Shown here piece after piece: positions 1-5,875 of a stretch of 7,897 nt of DNA. The stretch covers positions 1 to 7,897 of the forward strand of contig CATYZV010000074.1 of the NCBI GenBank assembly GCA_958415865.1, written 5' to 3'. Each line of letters begins with the position of its first letter. The stretch's first letter is position 1. A program made the translations under genes and the position numbers. The notes beneath the pieces were generated by a model, which was not told the DNA's origin, did no database searches, and saw only the letters and a list, made by a program, of their open reading frames with translations. The DNA is from an uncultured Selenomonadaceae bacterium. GTDB lineage: Bacteria > Bacillota > Negativicutes > Selenomonadales > Selenomonadaceae.

Positions 1-734
1 AATTTGAGTACAGCGGGGAGTACAAGAATCAGTACAATTTCTTCCAGCTGGGCTACGATAAGGCTGTCGGGGACTGGCGGCTGGGCGGTGCTGTGAGCCA
101 CGGCAGGGGTGATACCTCGTATCAGAACGGCTTTGGCAAGAACCGCAGCACTTCGCTGGCTCTCTACGGCACTTGGCTCGGTGATAAGGGTCATTATGTC
201 GATGTGATATTAAAAGAAGGCAGGCTGTCGAATGAATACGACATTTTCGTCGATGCAGGCCACACGCACGGCGATTACGACACTTGGGGCACTTCGCTGA
301 GCATGGAGTACGGCAGGAAAAATGCTCTTGACAAGGGCTGGTACATCACACCGCAGGCGGAAATGACGCTGATGAAGATAAACGGCGCGGACTACACGAC
401 GGACAACGGCATTTTCGTCGCGCAGGACGATTTGTACAGCGCAGTCGGCAGAGCGGGCTTTGAACTGGGCAGAGAACTTGGCGATGGGCAGAATGTTTAT
501 TTAAAAACATCCGTGCTGCATGAATTTGCAGGCGATGCCGATACCTTCGTAAGCCTCAACGGTATTACCAACAGCTATAATCAGGATATAGGCAATACTT
601 GGTATGAAATAGGCTTAGGCACGAACTTCAAGCTGAGCGATAACAGCTATCTCTATGCCGATGTAGTCAAGACTTTCGGCGATGATATCAGAACACCTTG
701 GCAGTGGAATATCGGCGCGAGATGGGATTTTTGA
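1..734 (+). CDS. Autotransporter outer-membrane beta-barrel domain, C-terminal part (5' end outside window)
   Basis: The reading frame is already open at base 3 and gives about 243 residues before a TGA at 732-734, so the start and passenger region lie to the left. An ATG at 93 is internal and not the true start. The protein has alternating aromatic/polar strands typical of a beta-barrel (QLGYDKAVGDWRLGGAVSHG, SLALYGTWLGDKGHYVD, GWYITPQAEMTLM, GNTWYEIGLGTNFKLS, NSYLYADVVKTFG) and ends in NIGARWDF. The terminal Phe after alternating hydrophobic residues is the classic outer-membrane protein beta-signal recognised by the BAM complex. About 240 residues is close to a whole autotransporter barrel, so most of the translocator domain is present. 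The barrel inserts in the outer membrane and delivers the passenger to the surface. The passenger function (adhesin, protease or other) cannot be told from this window. It points to a diderm host. It converges on cca and shares its terminator. Confidence 0.88.
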   Translation, partial: FEYSGEYKNQYNFFQLGYDKAVGDWRLGGAVSHGRGDTSYQNGFGKNRSTSLALYGTWLGDKGHYVDVILKEGRLSNEYDIFVDAGHTHGDYDTWGTSLSMEYGRKNALDKGWYITPQAEMTLMKINGADYTTDNGIFVAQDDLYSAVGRAGFELGRELGDGQNVYLKTSVLHEFAGDADTFVSLNGITNSYNQDIGNTWYEIGLGTNFKLSDNSYLYADVVKTFGDDIRTPWQWNIGARWDF

Positions 735-748
735 TGATTAGAACAAAA

Positions 749-786
749 AGAAGCGGCGGATGGCGTAAAATCCATCTGCCGCTTCT
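749..786. terminator. Bidirectional Rho-independent terminator between convergent genes
   Basis: A 15-bp hairpin (arms 749-763 and 772-786, one G-U pair, 8-nt loop) lies between the autotransporter stop and the cca stop. On the + strand it is followed by a T-rich run (CTTTATTTTA). On the - strand the stem is followed by CTTTTTGTTC. Both convergent transcripts can therefore end here. Confidence 0.85.
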
Positions 787-793
787 CTTTATT

Positions 794-2017
794 TTATCTC
801 AGCATATCATTGAAGGTTTCCACGCGCTTTTGGCGCAGCCATTCGCCTATCTGCCTGCCGCGCAGCCCTGCCGGGCAGTCCTGTATGGAAACGGCGTGCA
901 ATCGCTTTAAATAAGATTTGTAATCTGCCAGATAATACGGCAGATGCTTGCTGTCAGCTAGTATAACGCAGTTAAAGCCGTCAAAGCCCAATGGATTTTT
1001 TTCTGCCGCGAGCAGTAGATCGACTATCTTGCCGGGCTTGGTCAGGTTGGCGGCGCGCATATGCTCGCGAATTACGAATAATGCTCCTTGCAGCCATTTC
1101 TTGGGCAGTGTCATGCGCTCATTCCACTTCAATAATATATCGCCGCCGATGCGCTCATGCCCGTAGTGGTGCGGCAGCATCTCAGGCGGCGTGGCTCCCT
1201 TGCCGATGTCGTGCACCAGCCCTGCAAAGCGCACTGCCTCGTCATCTGTCAGGCTCGCCACGATATCGACGATCAGCATCGTATGCTCAAAAGCATCGCC
1301 TTCGGGATGAAAATACGCCGGCTGTGTCTTGCCGATAAGTGCGTACAGTTCCGGGAATAAAATTTTCAGTAAATCTGCCTTTTGCAGAGCGCGAAAGAAT
1401 AATGAAGGCTGCGCTGTCTTTAATGCGCGTTCCAATTCGCCGAAAATGCGCTCTGATGGTTCCGCAGCCACTTCCTCGCCGCAGCGGTGCATTAATTCAT
1501 ACGTATCATCGGTTATGGAAAAATTCAGCTCGCACGCCTGCCGCGCAGCCCGCAGTGCCCGCACCGGGTCGTCGGCAAAATGCTCCGATACGGCTCGTAT
1601 CTGCTGCTTTTCTATATCCTCCGCCCCGTTGTACGGATCGATTAATCTGCCGTCGCGCACGCGGTACGCTATAGCATTCATCGTGCTGTCGCGCCGGTAC
1701 AGATCCTCCTCCAGTGTAATATCCTTGCCGAAGGTGATAGCAAAACCCTTGTAGCCGTGCCCCTGCTTGCGCTCCTTGCGGGCAAACGCCACCTCGCAGC
1801 TCTTATCGTCTATCTTCACCAGATACACGGGAAACGATTTGCCCACCTTCTGCGCCTTGGGAAAAGCCTCTTTAAAAGCCTCCTCCTCCAGATGGCAGAC
1901 GACGTAATCCTTGTCCTTCGGCACGGCAGAGCGCAGTCTATCGCGCACCCAGCCGCCGACAATGTATAATTCACCGCCCAATTCATTTATCTTAGCGGAA
2001 AAATCCTGTTCATTCAT
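794..2017 (-). CDS. cca: tRNA CCA-adding nucleotidyltransferase with HD domain
   Basis: This 407-residue protein adds or repairs the 3'-terminal CCA of tRNAs in the cytoplasm, using CTP and ATP without a template. It is a class II nucleotidyltransferase of the E. coli Cca layout, with similar length (E. coli about 412). Visible motifs are VGGWVRD at 20-26, the metal-binding DKD pair D35/D37, RRDSTMNA at 108-115, DPYNG at 127-131, and DDPVRALRA at 149-157, which matches the nucleotide-selecting EDxxR motif with Asp for Glu. An HD domain follows, with H245 and LVHDIGKG (H269, D270) and a HHYGHE segment near 283. In E. coli this domain gives phosphatase and phosphodiesterase activities. The C-terminal GLRGRQIGEWLRQKR resembles the family tail. 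The ATG at 2017 is preceded by only a modest SD (GTGGGA). It has its own promoter and is separated from the upstream operon by a terminator, so it appears to be a single-gene unit. Confidence 0.93.
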   Translation of the reverse strand: MNEQDFSAKINELGGELYIVGGWVRDRLRSAVPKDKDYVVCHLEEEAFKEAFPKAQKVGKSFPVYLVKIDDKSCEVAFARKERKQGHGYKGFAITFGKDITLEEDLYRRDSTMNAIAYRVRDGRLIDPYNGAEDIEKQQIRAVSEHFADDPVRALRAARQACELNFSITDDTYELMHRCGEEVAAEPSERIFGELERALKTAQPSLFFRALQKADLLKILFPELYALIGKTQPAYFHPEGDAFEHTMLIVDIVASLTDDEAVRFAGLVHDIGKGATPPEMLPHHYGHERIGGDILLKWNERMTLPKKWLQGALFVIREHMRAANLTKPGKIVDLLLAAEKNPLGFDGFNCVILADSKHLPYYLADYKSYLKRLHAVSIQDCPAGLRGRQIGEWLRQKRVETFNDMLR

Positions 2018-2049
2018 AATTCATCCCACTTTTCAGTTTAAATTTTAAA

Positions 2050-2081
2050 ATTATAATACCATAAGCACTGTGCAGATACAA
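2050..2081 (-). promoter_or_regulatory. Candidate cca promoter
   Basis: On the - strand, TTGTAT (2076-2081) and TATTAT (2053-2058) are separated by 17 nt. An overlapping perfect TATAAT sits at 2050-2055. The -35 is weak (3 of 6 consensus), but position and spacing suit cca, whose ATG is about 33 nt downstream of the -10. The -35 abuts the end of the upstream operon terminator, so termination and re-initiation are packed into about 75 nt. Confidence 0.45.
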
Positions 2082-2122
2082 AATGAGCAAACAGAAATTA
2101 TTATTCCTTCTGCTTGCTCATT
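2082..2122 (-). terminator. Rho-independent terminator of the five-gene operon
   Basis: Arms 2082-2096 and 2108-2122 form a 15-bp stem with an 11-nt loop. On the - strand the single non-Watson-Crick pair is G-U, whereas on the + strand it is an A-C mismatch, so the structure favours - strand RNA. A short T run (ATTTTGTAT) follows on that strand. It lies just downstream of the nagZ stop and ends the operon. Confidence 0.75.
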
Positions 2123-2144
2123 GGTATTCAATATAAAATTTTCA

Positions 2145-3293
2145 TCAATACAGATGCAGCAGTTTTGCTTTTACTATGCGCTTGACGGATTCATCTACTC
2201 TGTCTTTGCTGATAGCTCCGCTCTGCACTGCTTCCAAAAGCCCTAGGTATACATCTGTTTCATGTTCGTACTCGTGGCAGATCATGACTATGTCCGCGCC
2301 TGCCTGCACTGCTTTGACTCCGATTTCTCGGAAATTGTAGTGGTTGGCGACTGCGCCCATTTCCATGTCATCGGTGATGATTATGCCTTTGTAGCCCAGT
2401 TCTTTTCGGAGCAGTTCTGTCATGATGGGGGATGAGAGGCTGGCGGGATTCTGCGCATCGAGCGCGGGGTAATGCAGGTGCGATACGAGAATGAAGTAAT
2501 TTTCCGGCTGTTTTTCTTCGATCATCGTTTTGAACGGCACAAGGTCGCTCTCCATCAACTCTTCTTTAGATGCCGTGATATCTGATGCTTCTACATGCGA
2601 ATCTATTTCGCCTCTGCCGATGCCGGGGAAGTGCTTGAGGCTGAACATGATGTTGTTTTCTTCATAGCCTGAGGCTGCCTGCCTTACAAATTCCGTAACG
2701 GTCTGCGCATCCGTGCTGTAGGAGCGCGTATCTTTGGAGCCTACGTCGGCGACCGGGGCGAAGTTCGTATTTATGCCGATGGCTTTAAGTTCTGCCCCCG
2801 TCTTTAATGCCCAGTCTTTCGCCTGCTGCGGGTCGCCGCTTTCGCCCACTTGCTGCTGAGACGGCGGTGCTTCTAAATCGCCTGCCATGCGCACTACGTC
2901 GCCGCCTTCTTCATCCACGCCGATGAACAGCGGTACTTTCTGCCCTGCCTGCGCCTGAAGGTCGCCTGTCAGCTTTTTGACCTGCTCTTTGGACTTCATG
3001 TTGCGGTCGAATAGTATGACATTGCCGATATGGTATTGATGCAGCATATAGAGGCTGTCATCGTTGACCTCCTCGCCGTGTATGCCGATCATTACCATCT
3101 GCCCTACTTTTTCCGCTTCCGACATCGAGGCTACAATTTTATCCACTTTTTCGTCGATGGGTATGTCCTGCTCTGCTATCGGCACGGAAGCAGCCTGCTC
3201 CTTTTCCTCTGAAAAATGCTTGAAGGCGTATGCGCCGCCCGCCACGGCTAGAGCGCATATCAGCGACAAGGCTATTTTAATACCTTTATTCAA
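2145..3293 (-). CDS. nagZ: Beta-N-acetylhexosaminidase, glycoside hydrolase family 3 (NagZ type), exported
   Basis: This 382-residue GH3 enzyme is predicted to remove terminal N-acetylglucosamine from peptidoglycan fragments. Family signatures are GVDEEGGDVVRM at 125-136, KHFPGIGRGEIDSH at 220-233 (the mobile loop with the D231/H233 general acid/base dyad typical of NagZ) and ITDDMEMGA at 306-314, where D308 aligns with the Asp nucleophile. It ends after the single TIM-barrel domain, as in short Gram-negative NagZ. It adds about 45 N-terminal residues: a basic start, a hydrophobic stretch (about 6-23) and AYA near 21-23, so it is secreted to or anchored facing the periplasm, unlike cytosolic E. 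coli NagZ. No lipobox is seen. The start is TTG, eight bases inside the preceding gene; a TGA at 3312-3314 blocks longer forms, and the next Met would remove the signal. It is the last gene of the operon. Confidence 0.9.
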   Translation of the reverse strand: MNKGIKIALSLICALAVAGGAYAFKHFSEEKEQAASVPIAEQDIPIDEKVDKIVASMSEAEKVGQMVMIGIHGEEVNDDSLYMLHQYHIGNVILFDRNMKSKEQVKKLTGDLQAQAGQKVPLFIGVDEEGGDVVRMAGDLEAPPSQQQVGESGDPQQAKDWALKTGAELKAIGINTNFAPVADVGSKDTRSYSTDAQTVTEFVRQAASGYEENNIMFSLKHFPGIGRGEIDSHVEASDITASKEELMESDLVPFKTMIEEKQPENYFILVSHLHYPALDAQNPASLSSPIMTELLRKELGYKGIIITDDMEMGAVANHYNFREIGVKAVQAGADIVMICHEYEHETDVYLGLLEAVQSGAISKDRVDESVKRIVKAKLLHLY

Positions 3294-4077
3294 AATGTTC
3301 GCCTGCCTTTTTCACTGATAAGTCGACGATGTGCCAAGAGCCGGACTGGCTGCTCATCGTGGCAGTGCCTTGGAAGGTCTGCACTTTTATGCCGCTGCCC
3401 GATTTATCGCGCGAGGTCAGCGTGTAGCTGAGCACCACCCTGCCGGGGTCGGAGGAAACGACGCTGACATTGGAAATCCTGTTGGACAATGTCGTCTGAT
3501 AGCCGGACTGGAAGCTTTCCAGCGAACCCATATGGCTCTGCATATCGTCGGACAGAATATTGTACGCCGTCTGCATATTGCGGTTGGAGATAGACTGGTA
3601 GTATTTGTTGAGCGTATTTGCCGCATCCTGCTCATTGCCGTCAGGATTGCCAGGCAGTTTTCCGTCATCCTCCACATTTAGCTGCTTGTCCTTGTCATCG
3701 GCAGTATTCGCTTCTTCTTTTGCAGAAGAAACACTGCCGGAGGACTGCTGAGTCTGGGCAGTTACAGATTTATCTACACCCTTCGTATCTGACTTTTGGC
3801 TCATCATCAGCACCATGCCGCCGATGACCCCCAGCAGTACCACTATAACGCCTATCAGCACATACTTCAGATTGCTGTTTTTGCCGGAGTTCTGCGGCGG
3901 ATAATTCGGAGCAGCCGCCGGGCGTTTGGGCTGAGGCTGGCTCTGCACCCGCACCGTCGGCATTACCGTCGTTTCATCAGGCACGGCAGCGTGCTCATGG
4001 CGCGAGCCGCAGCTCTTGCAGAAATTTGCATTGTCATTATCATTTTCCGTCCCGCAGTTAGGACATTTCCAACTCAT
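3286..4077 (-). CDS. Zinc-ribbon, single-pass membrane protein with extracytoplasmic NTF2-like domain
   Basis: The 263-residue protein starts with a four-Cys zinc ribbon (C5-PN-C8, C20-KS-C23). A Pro/Gln-rich linker follows (about 33-66), then one transmembrane helix (about 70-92, YVLIGVIVVLLGVIGGMVLM), a Ser/Gln/Asp-rich spacer (about 95-147) and a compact C-terminal domain (about 148-256). That domain has NTF2/DUF4878-like character (ANTLNKYYQSISNRNMQTAYNILS, then alternating strands ending SGSWHIVDLSVKK). The positive-inside rule puts the ribbon in the cytoplasm and the last domain outside. This topology recalls TcaA-like cell-envelope proteins, but I cannot name a family firmly. The linker contains DETTVMP, a possible phosphothreonine site, suggestive beside a kinase and phosphatase but unproven. 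It sits 23 nt after the PP2C gene with an AAGGA SD about 13 nt from the ATG, and overlaps nagZ by 8 nt. It may be the membrane sensor or target of the phospho-switch; this is inference. Confidence 0.8.
   Translation of the reverse strand: MSWKCPNCGTENDNDNANFCKSCGSRHEHAAVPDETTVMPTVRVQSQPQPKRPAAAPNYPPQNSGKNSNLKYVLIGVIVVLLGVIGGMVLMMSQKSDTKGVDKSVTAQTQQSSGSVSSAKEEANTADDKDKQLNVEDDGKLPGNPDGNEQDAANTLNKYYQSISNRNMQTAYNILSDDMQSHMGSLESFQSGYQTTLSNRISNVSVVSSDPGRVVLSYTLTSRDKSGSGIKVQTFQGTATMSSQSGSWHIVDLSVKKAGEHFE
3291..3310 (-). promoter_or_regulatory. RBS and TTG start of nagZ inside the upstream gene
   Basis: The - strand reads AAAGGCAGG then, 8 nt after the last AGG, TTG AAT AAA. The TTG (3293-3291) lies within the last codons of the zinc-ribbon gene, whose TAA is at 3288-3286. 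This arrangement suggests translational coupling and reduced initiation strength. Confidence 0.6.
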
Positions 4078-4100
4078 ATTAAGACCACTATCCTTAAATT

Positions 4101-5084
4101 TTATCTTATTTTATAGAAATCAAAGCGCAGCTTCTGCACAAAGCCTGCCTGATTCAATTTATCGAGGCACAATGCCATGTAATCGCGGCTGACATTTAAT
4201 TTTCCGGCAAGATAGACAGCGTTTTTAGGCTTGCCTAGCAGCTGCATGATTTTGCCGCATACCCGCAGCATCCTGCAAGAAGCCATGCCGCCGGATAAGC
4301 CGAGCATACGCCGCTTTTGAGCAGGCGGCAGCACGAGCCAGCGGCTCAAAGCCTTGCTTGTCTTTGCCATGACAGCAATACTGCAATCATCCTGTGTATT
4401 GTCGATTACCACCTGAAAGCTGCCTTGAATTTCCCTTCGCATGACCTTGGGTGCAGCAGCTGCCGCTGCCGCTATGATTCTGCCCAGAACAGGTGCCAAG
4501 CTGCCGCTTCGCTTTTGATAAAAACTTTCTGCCGAGCCGTCAGACATCAGCACAAAACCCTCAATGCCGTCCGTTGTGCCCTTGAGCAGCCGCATAGCAG
4601 CAAGCGCACTATGCGATGTTACAAAAACCGTCGTATTGGCAAATTCGCCGTTATCCGGCTTGGACACAGCCTTCAGCGCATTGTTTTTCACCATGCCGAT
4701 AACACCGTCGCCGATGTGCAGAATGATACACTTATCGTACTTGACCGCCACGAATAAAATCGTCGAAGCAAGGTCCCGCAGCTCACAGCCCAATTCAGCA
4801 CGCTTTGCCTCCAACGCCTTTAGCAGATACTCCAGTATCTGTGCCTTTACAGCCCTGCCGTCGCGGCTTTCTATCAATTCATAAAAATGACAGCTGAAGA
4901 AATGCCGAGCCGCAGCCAGCACCGTTTCAGCACCAAAATGGGAAAACTTTGCCGAGCCTGCACCATCGGCAAGCCCCAGCGTATAAACGCCGTTTTCATA
5001 TCCCGTTATCGTCTTGTCCTGACAGGGCAGCAGGAGCTTATTATGAGACCTGCCGACTTGTGCATAATCTACTGTATGCCACAT
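4101..5084 (-). CDS. PP2C-family Ser/Thr protein phosphatase (YegK/PphC-like) with C-terminal winged-helix-like tail
   Basis: This 327-residue protein should dephosphorylate Ser/Thr substrates with two metal ions in the cytoplasm. PP2C motifs appear in order: PCQDK (D23), GLADGAGSAKFSHFGAE (D40), ASTILFVAV at 106-114, HIGDGVIG (D126), LMSDGSAE (D182) and QDDCSIAV (D232/D233). These supply the expected metal-binding Asp residues, so it should be active. The catalytic domain ends near 240. A further stretch of about 85 residues includes a segment (about 275-327) reading KIMQLLGKPKNAVYLAGKLN then VSRDYMALCLDKLNQAGFVQ and a beta-like end, which looks like a winged helix. An Ala run lies at 205-211. 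It follows the VWA gene by 1 nt with an SD inside that gene, implying coupled synthesis. In E. coli the homologous kinase and phosphatase are YegI and YegK. The likely substrate is the operon's own kinase or its partners. Confidence 0.88.
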   Translation of the reverse strand: MWHTVDYAQVGRSHNKLLLPCQDKTITGYENGVYTLGLADGAGSAKFSHFGAETVLAAARHFFSCHFYELIESRDGRAVKAQILEYLLKALEAKRAELGCELRDLASTILFVAVKYDKCIILHIGDGVIGMVKNNALKAVSKPDNGEFANTTVFVTSHSALAAMRLLKGTTDGIEGFVLMSDGSAESFYQKRSGSLAPVLGRIIAAAAAAAPKVMRREIQGSFQVVIDNTQDDCSIAVMAKTSKALSRWLVLPPAQKRRMLGLSGGMASCRMLRVCGKIMQLLGKPKNAVYLAGKLNVSRDYMALCLDKLNQAGFVQKLRFDFYKIR

Positions 5085-5099
5085 ATCAAATTTCTCCCC
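5082..5099 (-). promoter_or_regulatory. RBS of the PP2C gene inside the end of the VWA gene
   Basis: A strong SD, GGGGAG (5094-5099, - strand), ends 9 nt before the ATG at 5084-5082. It lies within the last codons of the VWA gene, whose TGA is at 5088-5086, leaving one base between stop and start. This fixes the PP2C start and indicates translational coupling. Confidence 0.7.
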
Positions 5100-5847
5100 A
5101 GCCCTGGATATCTTCTTTATTCAAGGCAATCTTATCGCCTACTGCTGACTGCGAAGTTTTGGCGACGCTTTGGCTCAGCCAAGTGAAGAATTCTTTAAAT
5201 TTAAGTCCCTTGAGCTTCAGCGGGGAACGCTTGGGCGACAGTTGGCGCAGTGTTTCCATATTCGTGTCGCCGATGCCGATAGGGAATACGGTCAGCTTGC
5301 GTGCATCGACGAGTTTTGCTACGCGGTCTGCTGCTTTTTTCATTTCTTCTTCTGAGCCGTTGTTTTCGCCGTCGGTCATTATGACGAGCCACGGCTGGTA
5401 GTAGTCTACGCCGTTGTCTTTGTATTCCTGCTTGCGCTGTTCGAGCTTGTCTAGTGCCATGTTTACGGCTTCGCCCATATGGGTATCGCCGTATGCGCTG
5501 AGTGTCGGACGCTGCTGTTTTTCGATGCTGAAGAAATCTGCTAGGCAGTTTACATCGTCGTTGAATTCAATGATGCAGAGTTCGGCGGATTTCCTCGCCT
5601 GAGGATCTTCCAGCACTGAATCATAGAACAGGTCCAAGCCTTCTTGTAGGGCACTGAGTTTTGTTTCACCGCCGGTTACGACATTCCAGGTTTTGCCGTC
5701 TTCGTAGACGGTTTCGCCTGTCTTTTTGTAATCGCCGCCGGTTACTACGTTCATGGAACCGCTGGTATCCAGGCAGATACATACCGGCAGGCGGGTGGCC
5801 GGGTTTGTAACAAGGTCTTCTGTGCGGACTAATGCAAAATCACTCAT
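5086..5847 (-). CDS. von Willebrand factor A domain protein, TerY/YegL-like
   Basis: The 253-residue cytoplasmic protein is a single VWA domain with a complete metal-ion-dependent adhesion site: DTSGS at 27-31 (D27, S29, S31), GDTHMGEA with T122, and VIMTDGENNG with D159. Such domains bind protein partners through a divalent metal. TerY/YegL proteins co-occur with a kinase and a PP2C phosphatase and probably act as a scaffold or regulator. There is no signal peptide or membrane helix. Unusually, about 30 residues are inserted directly after the DTSGSM loop and contain NVVTGG twice (33-38 and 55-60) before the usual helix (LSALQEGLDLFYD). The ending (FKEFFTWLSQSVAKTSQS) resembles that of YegL/TerY. 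The ATG at 5847 has a strong SD, AAGGGA, 9 nt upstream, and the gene lies 28 nt after the kinase gene. Confidence 0.9.
   Translation of the reverse strand: MSDFALVRTEDLVTNPATRLPVCICLDTSGSMNVVTGGDYKKTGETVYEDGKTWNVVTGGETKLSALQEGLDLFYDSVLEDPQARKSAELCIIEFNDDVNCLADFFSIEKQQRPTLSAYGDTHMGEAVNMALDKLEQRKQEYKDNGVDYYQPWLVIMTDGENNGSEEEMKKAADRVAKLVDARKLTVFPIGIGDTNMETLRQLSPKRSPLKLKGLKFKEFFTWLSQSVAKTSQSAVGDKIALNKEDIQGWGEI
5671..5751 (-). repeat. Internal duplication in the VWA gene encoding two NVVTGG motifs
   Basis: GCCGGTTACGACATT (5671-5685) and GCCGGTTACTACGTT (5737-5751) match at 13 of 15 positions and are spaced 66 nt (22 codons) apart. Both encode NVVTGG on the - strand. They bracket the insertion after the metal-binding loop and may mark an ancient tandem duplication or two paired beta-strands. 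Confidence 0.6.
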
Positions 5848-5862
5848 GATGATACTTCCCTT

Positions 5863-5874
5863 CTATTATAATAG
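5863..5874 (-). promoter_or_regulatory. AT palindrome in the kinase-VWA gap, possible internal promoter
   Basis: CTATTATAATAG is a perfect 12-nt palindrome just after the kinase stop. On the - strand its TATTAT lies 17 nt after TTTAGA (4 of 6 to the -35 consensus), so a weak internal promoter for the VWA-PP2C part is possible. AT-rich palindromes arise easily by chance, so this is tentative. Confidence 0.25.
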
Positions 5875-5875
5875 G

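Noticed and set aside
698..910. 70-residue + strand open frame overlapping the autotransporter end and cca
   Set aside because: It runs through the terminator hairpin and antisense to cca, has no SD or recognisable motif, and overlaps two well-supported genes.
1329..1754. 141-residue + strand open frame antisense to cca
   Set aside because: Its Arg/Ser/Cys-rich composition is that of an antisense shadow, with no family motif; cca on the other strand is certain.
3225..3293. Lipoprotein signal in NagZ
   Set aside because: Cys13 lies in SLIC, which does not fit the lipobox, so a simple signal peptide or membrane anchor is preferred.
3417..3677. 86-residue - strand frame inside the zinc-ribbon gene
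   Set aside because: It is an out-of-frame shadow of the membrane protein gene, rich in Arg/Pro/Thr and without an SD.
4440..4475. GC-rich triplet run encoding an alanine tract in the phosphatase
   Set aside because: It is a short loop-like Ala run in a coding region with mixed codons, not a microsatellite of note.
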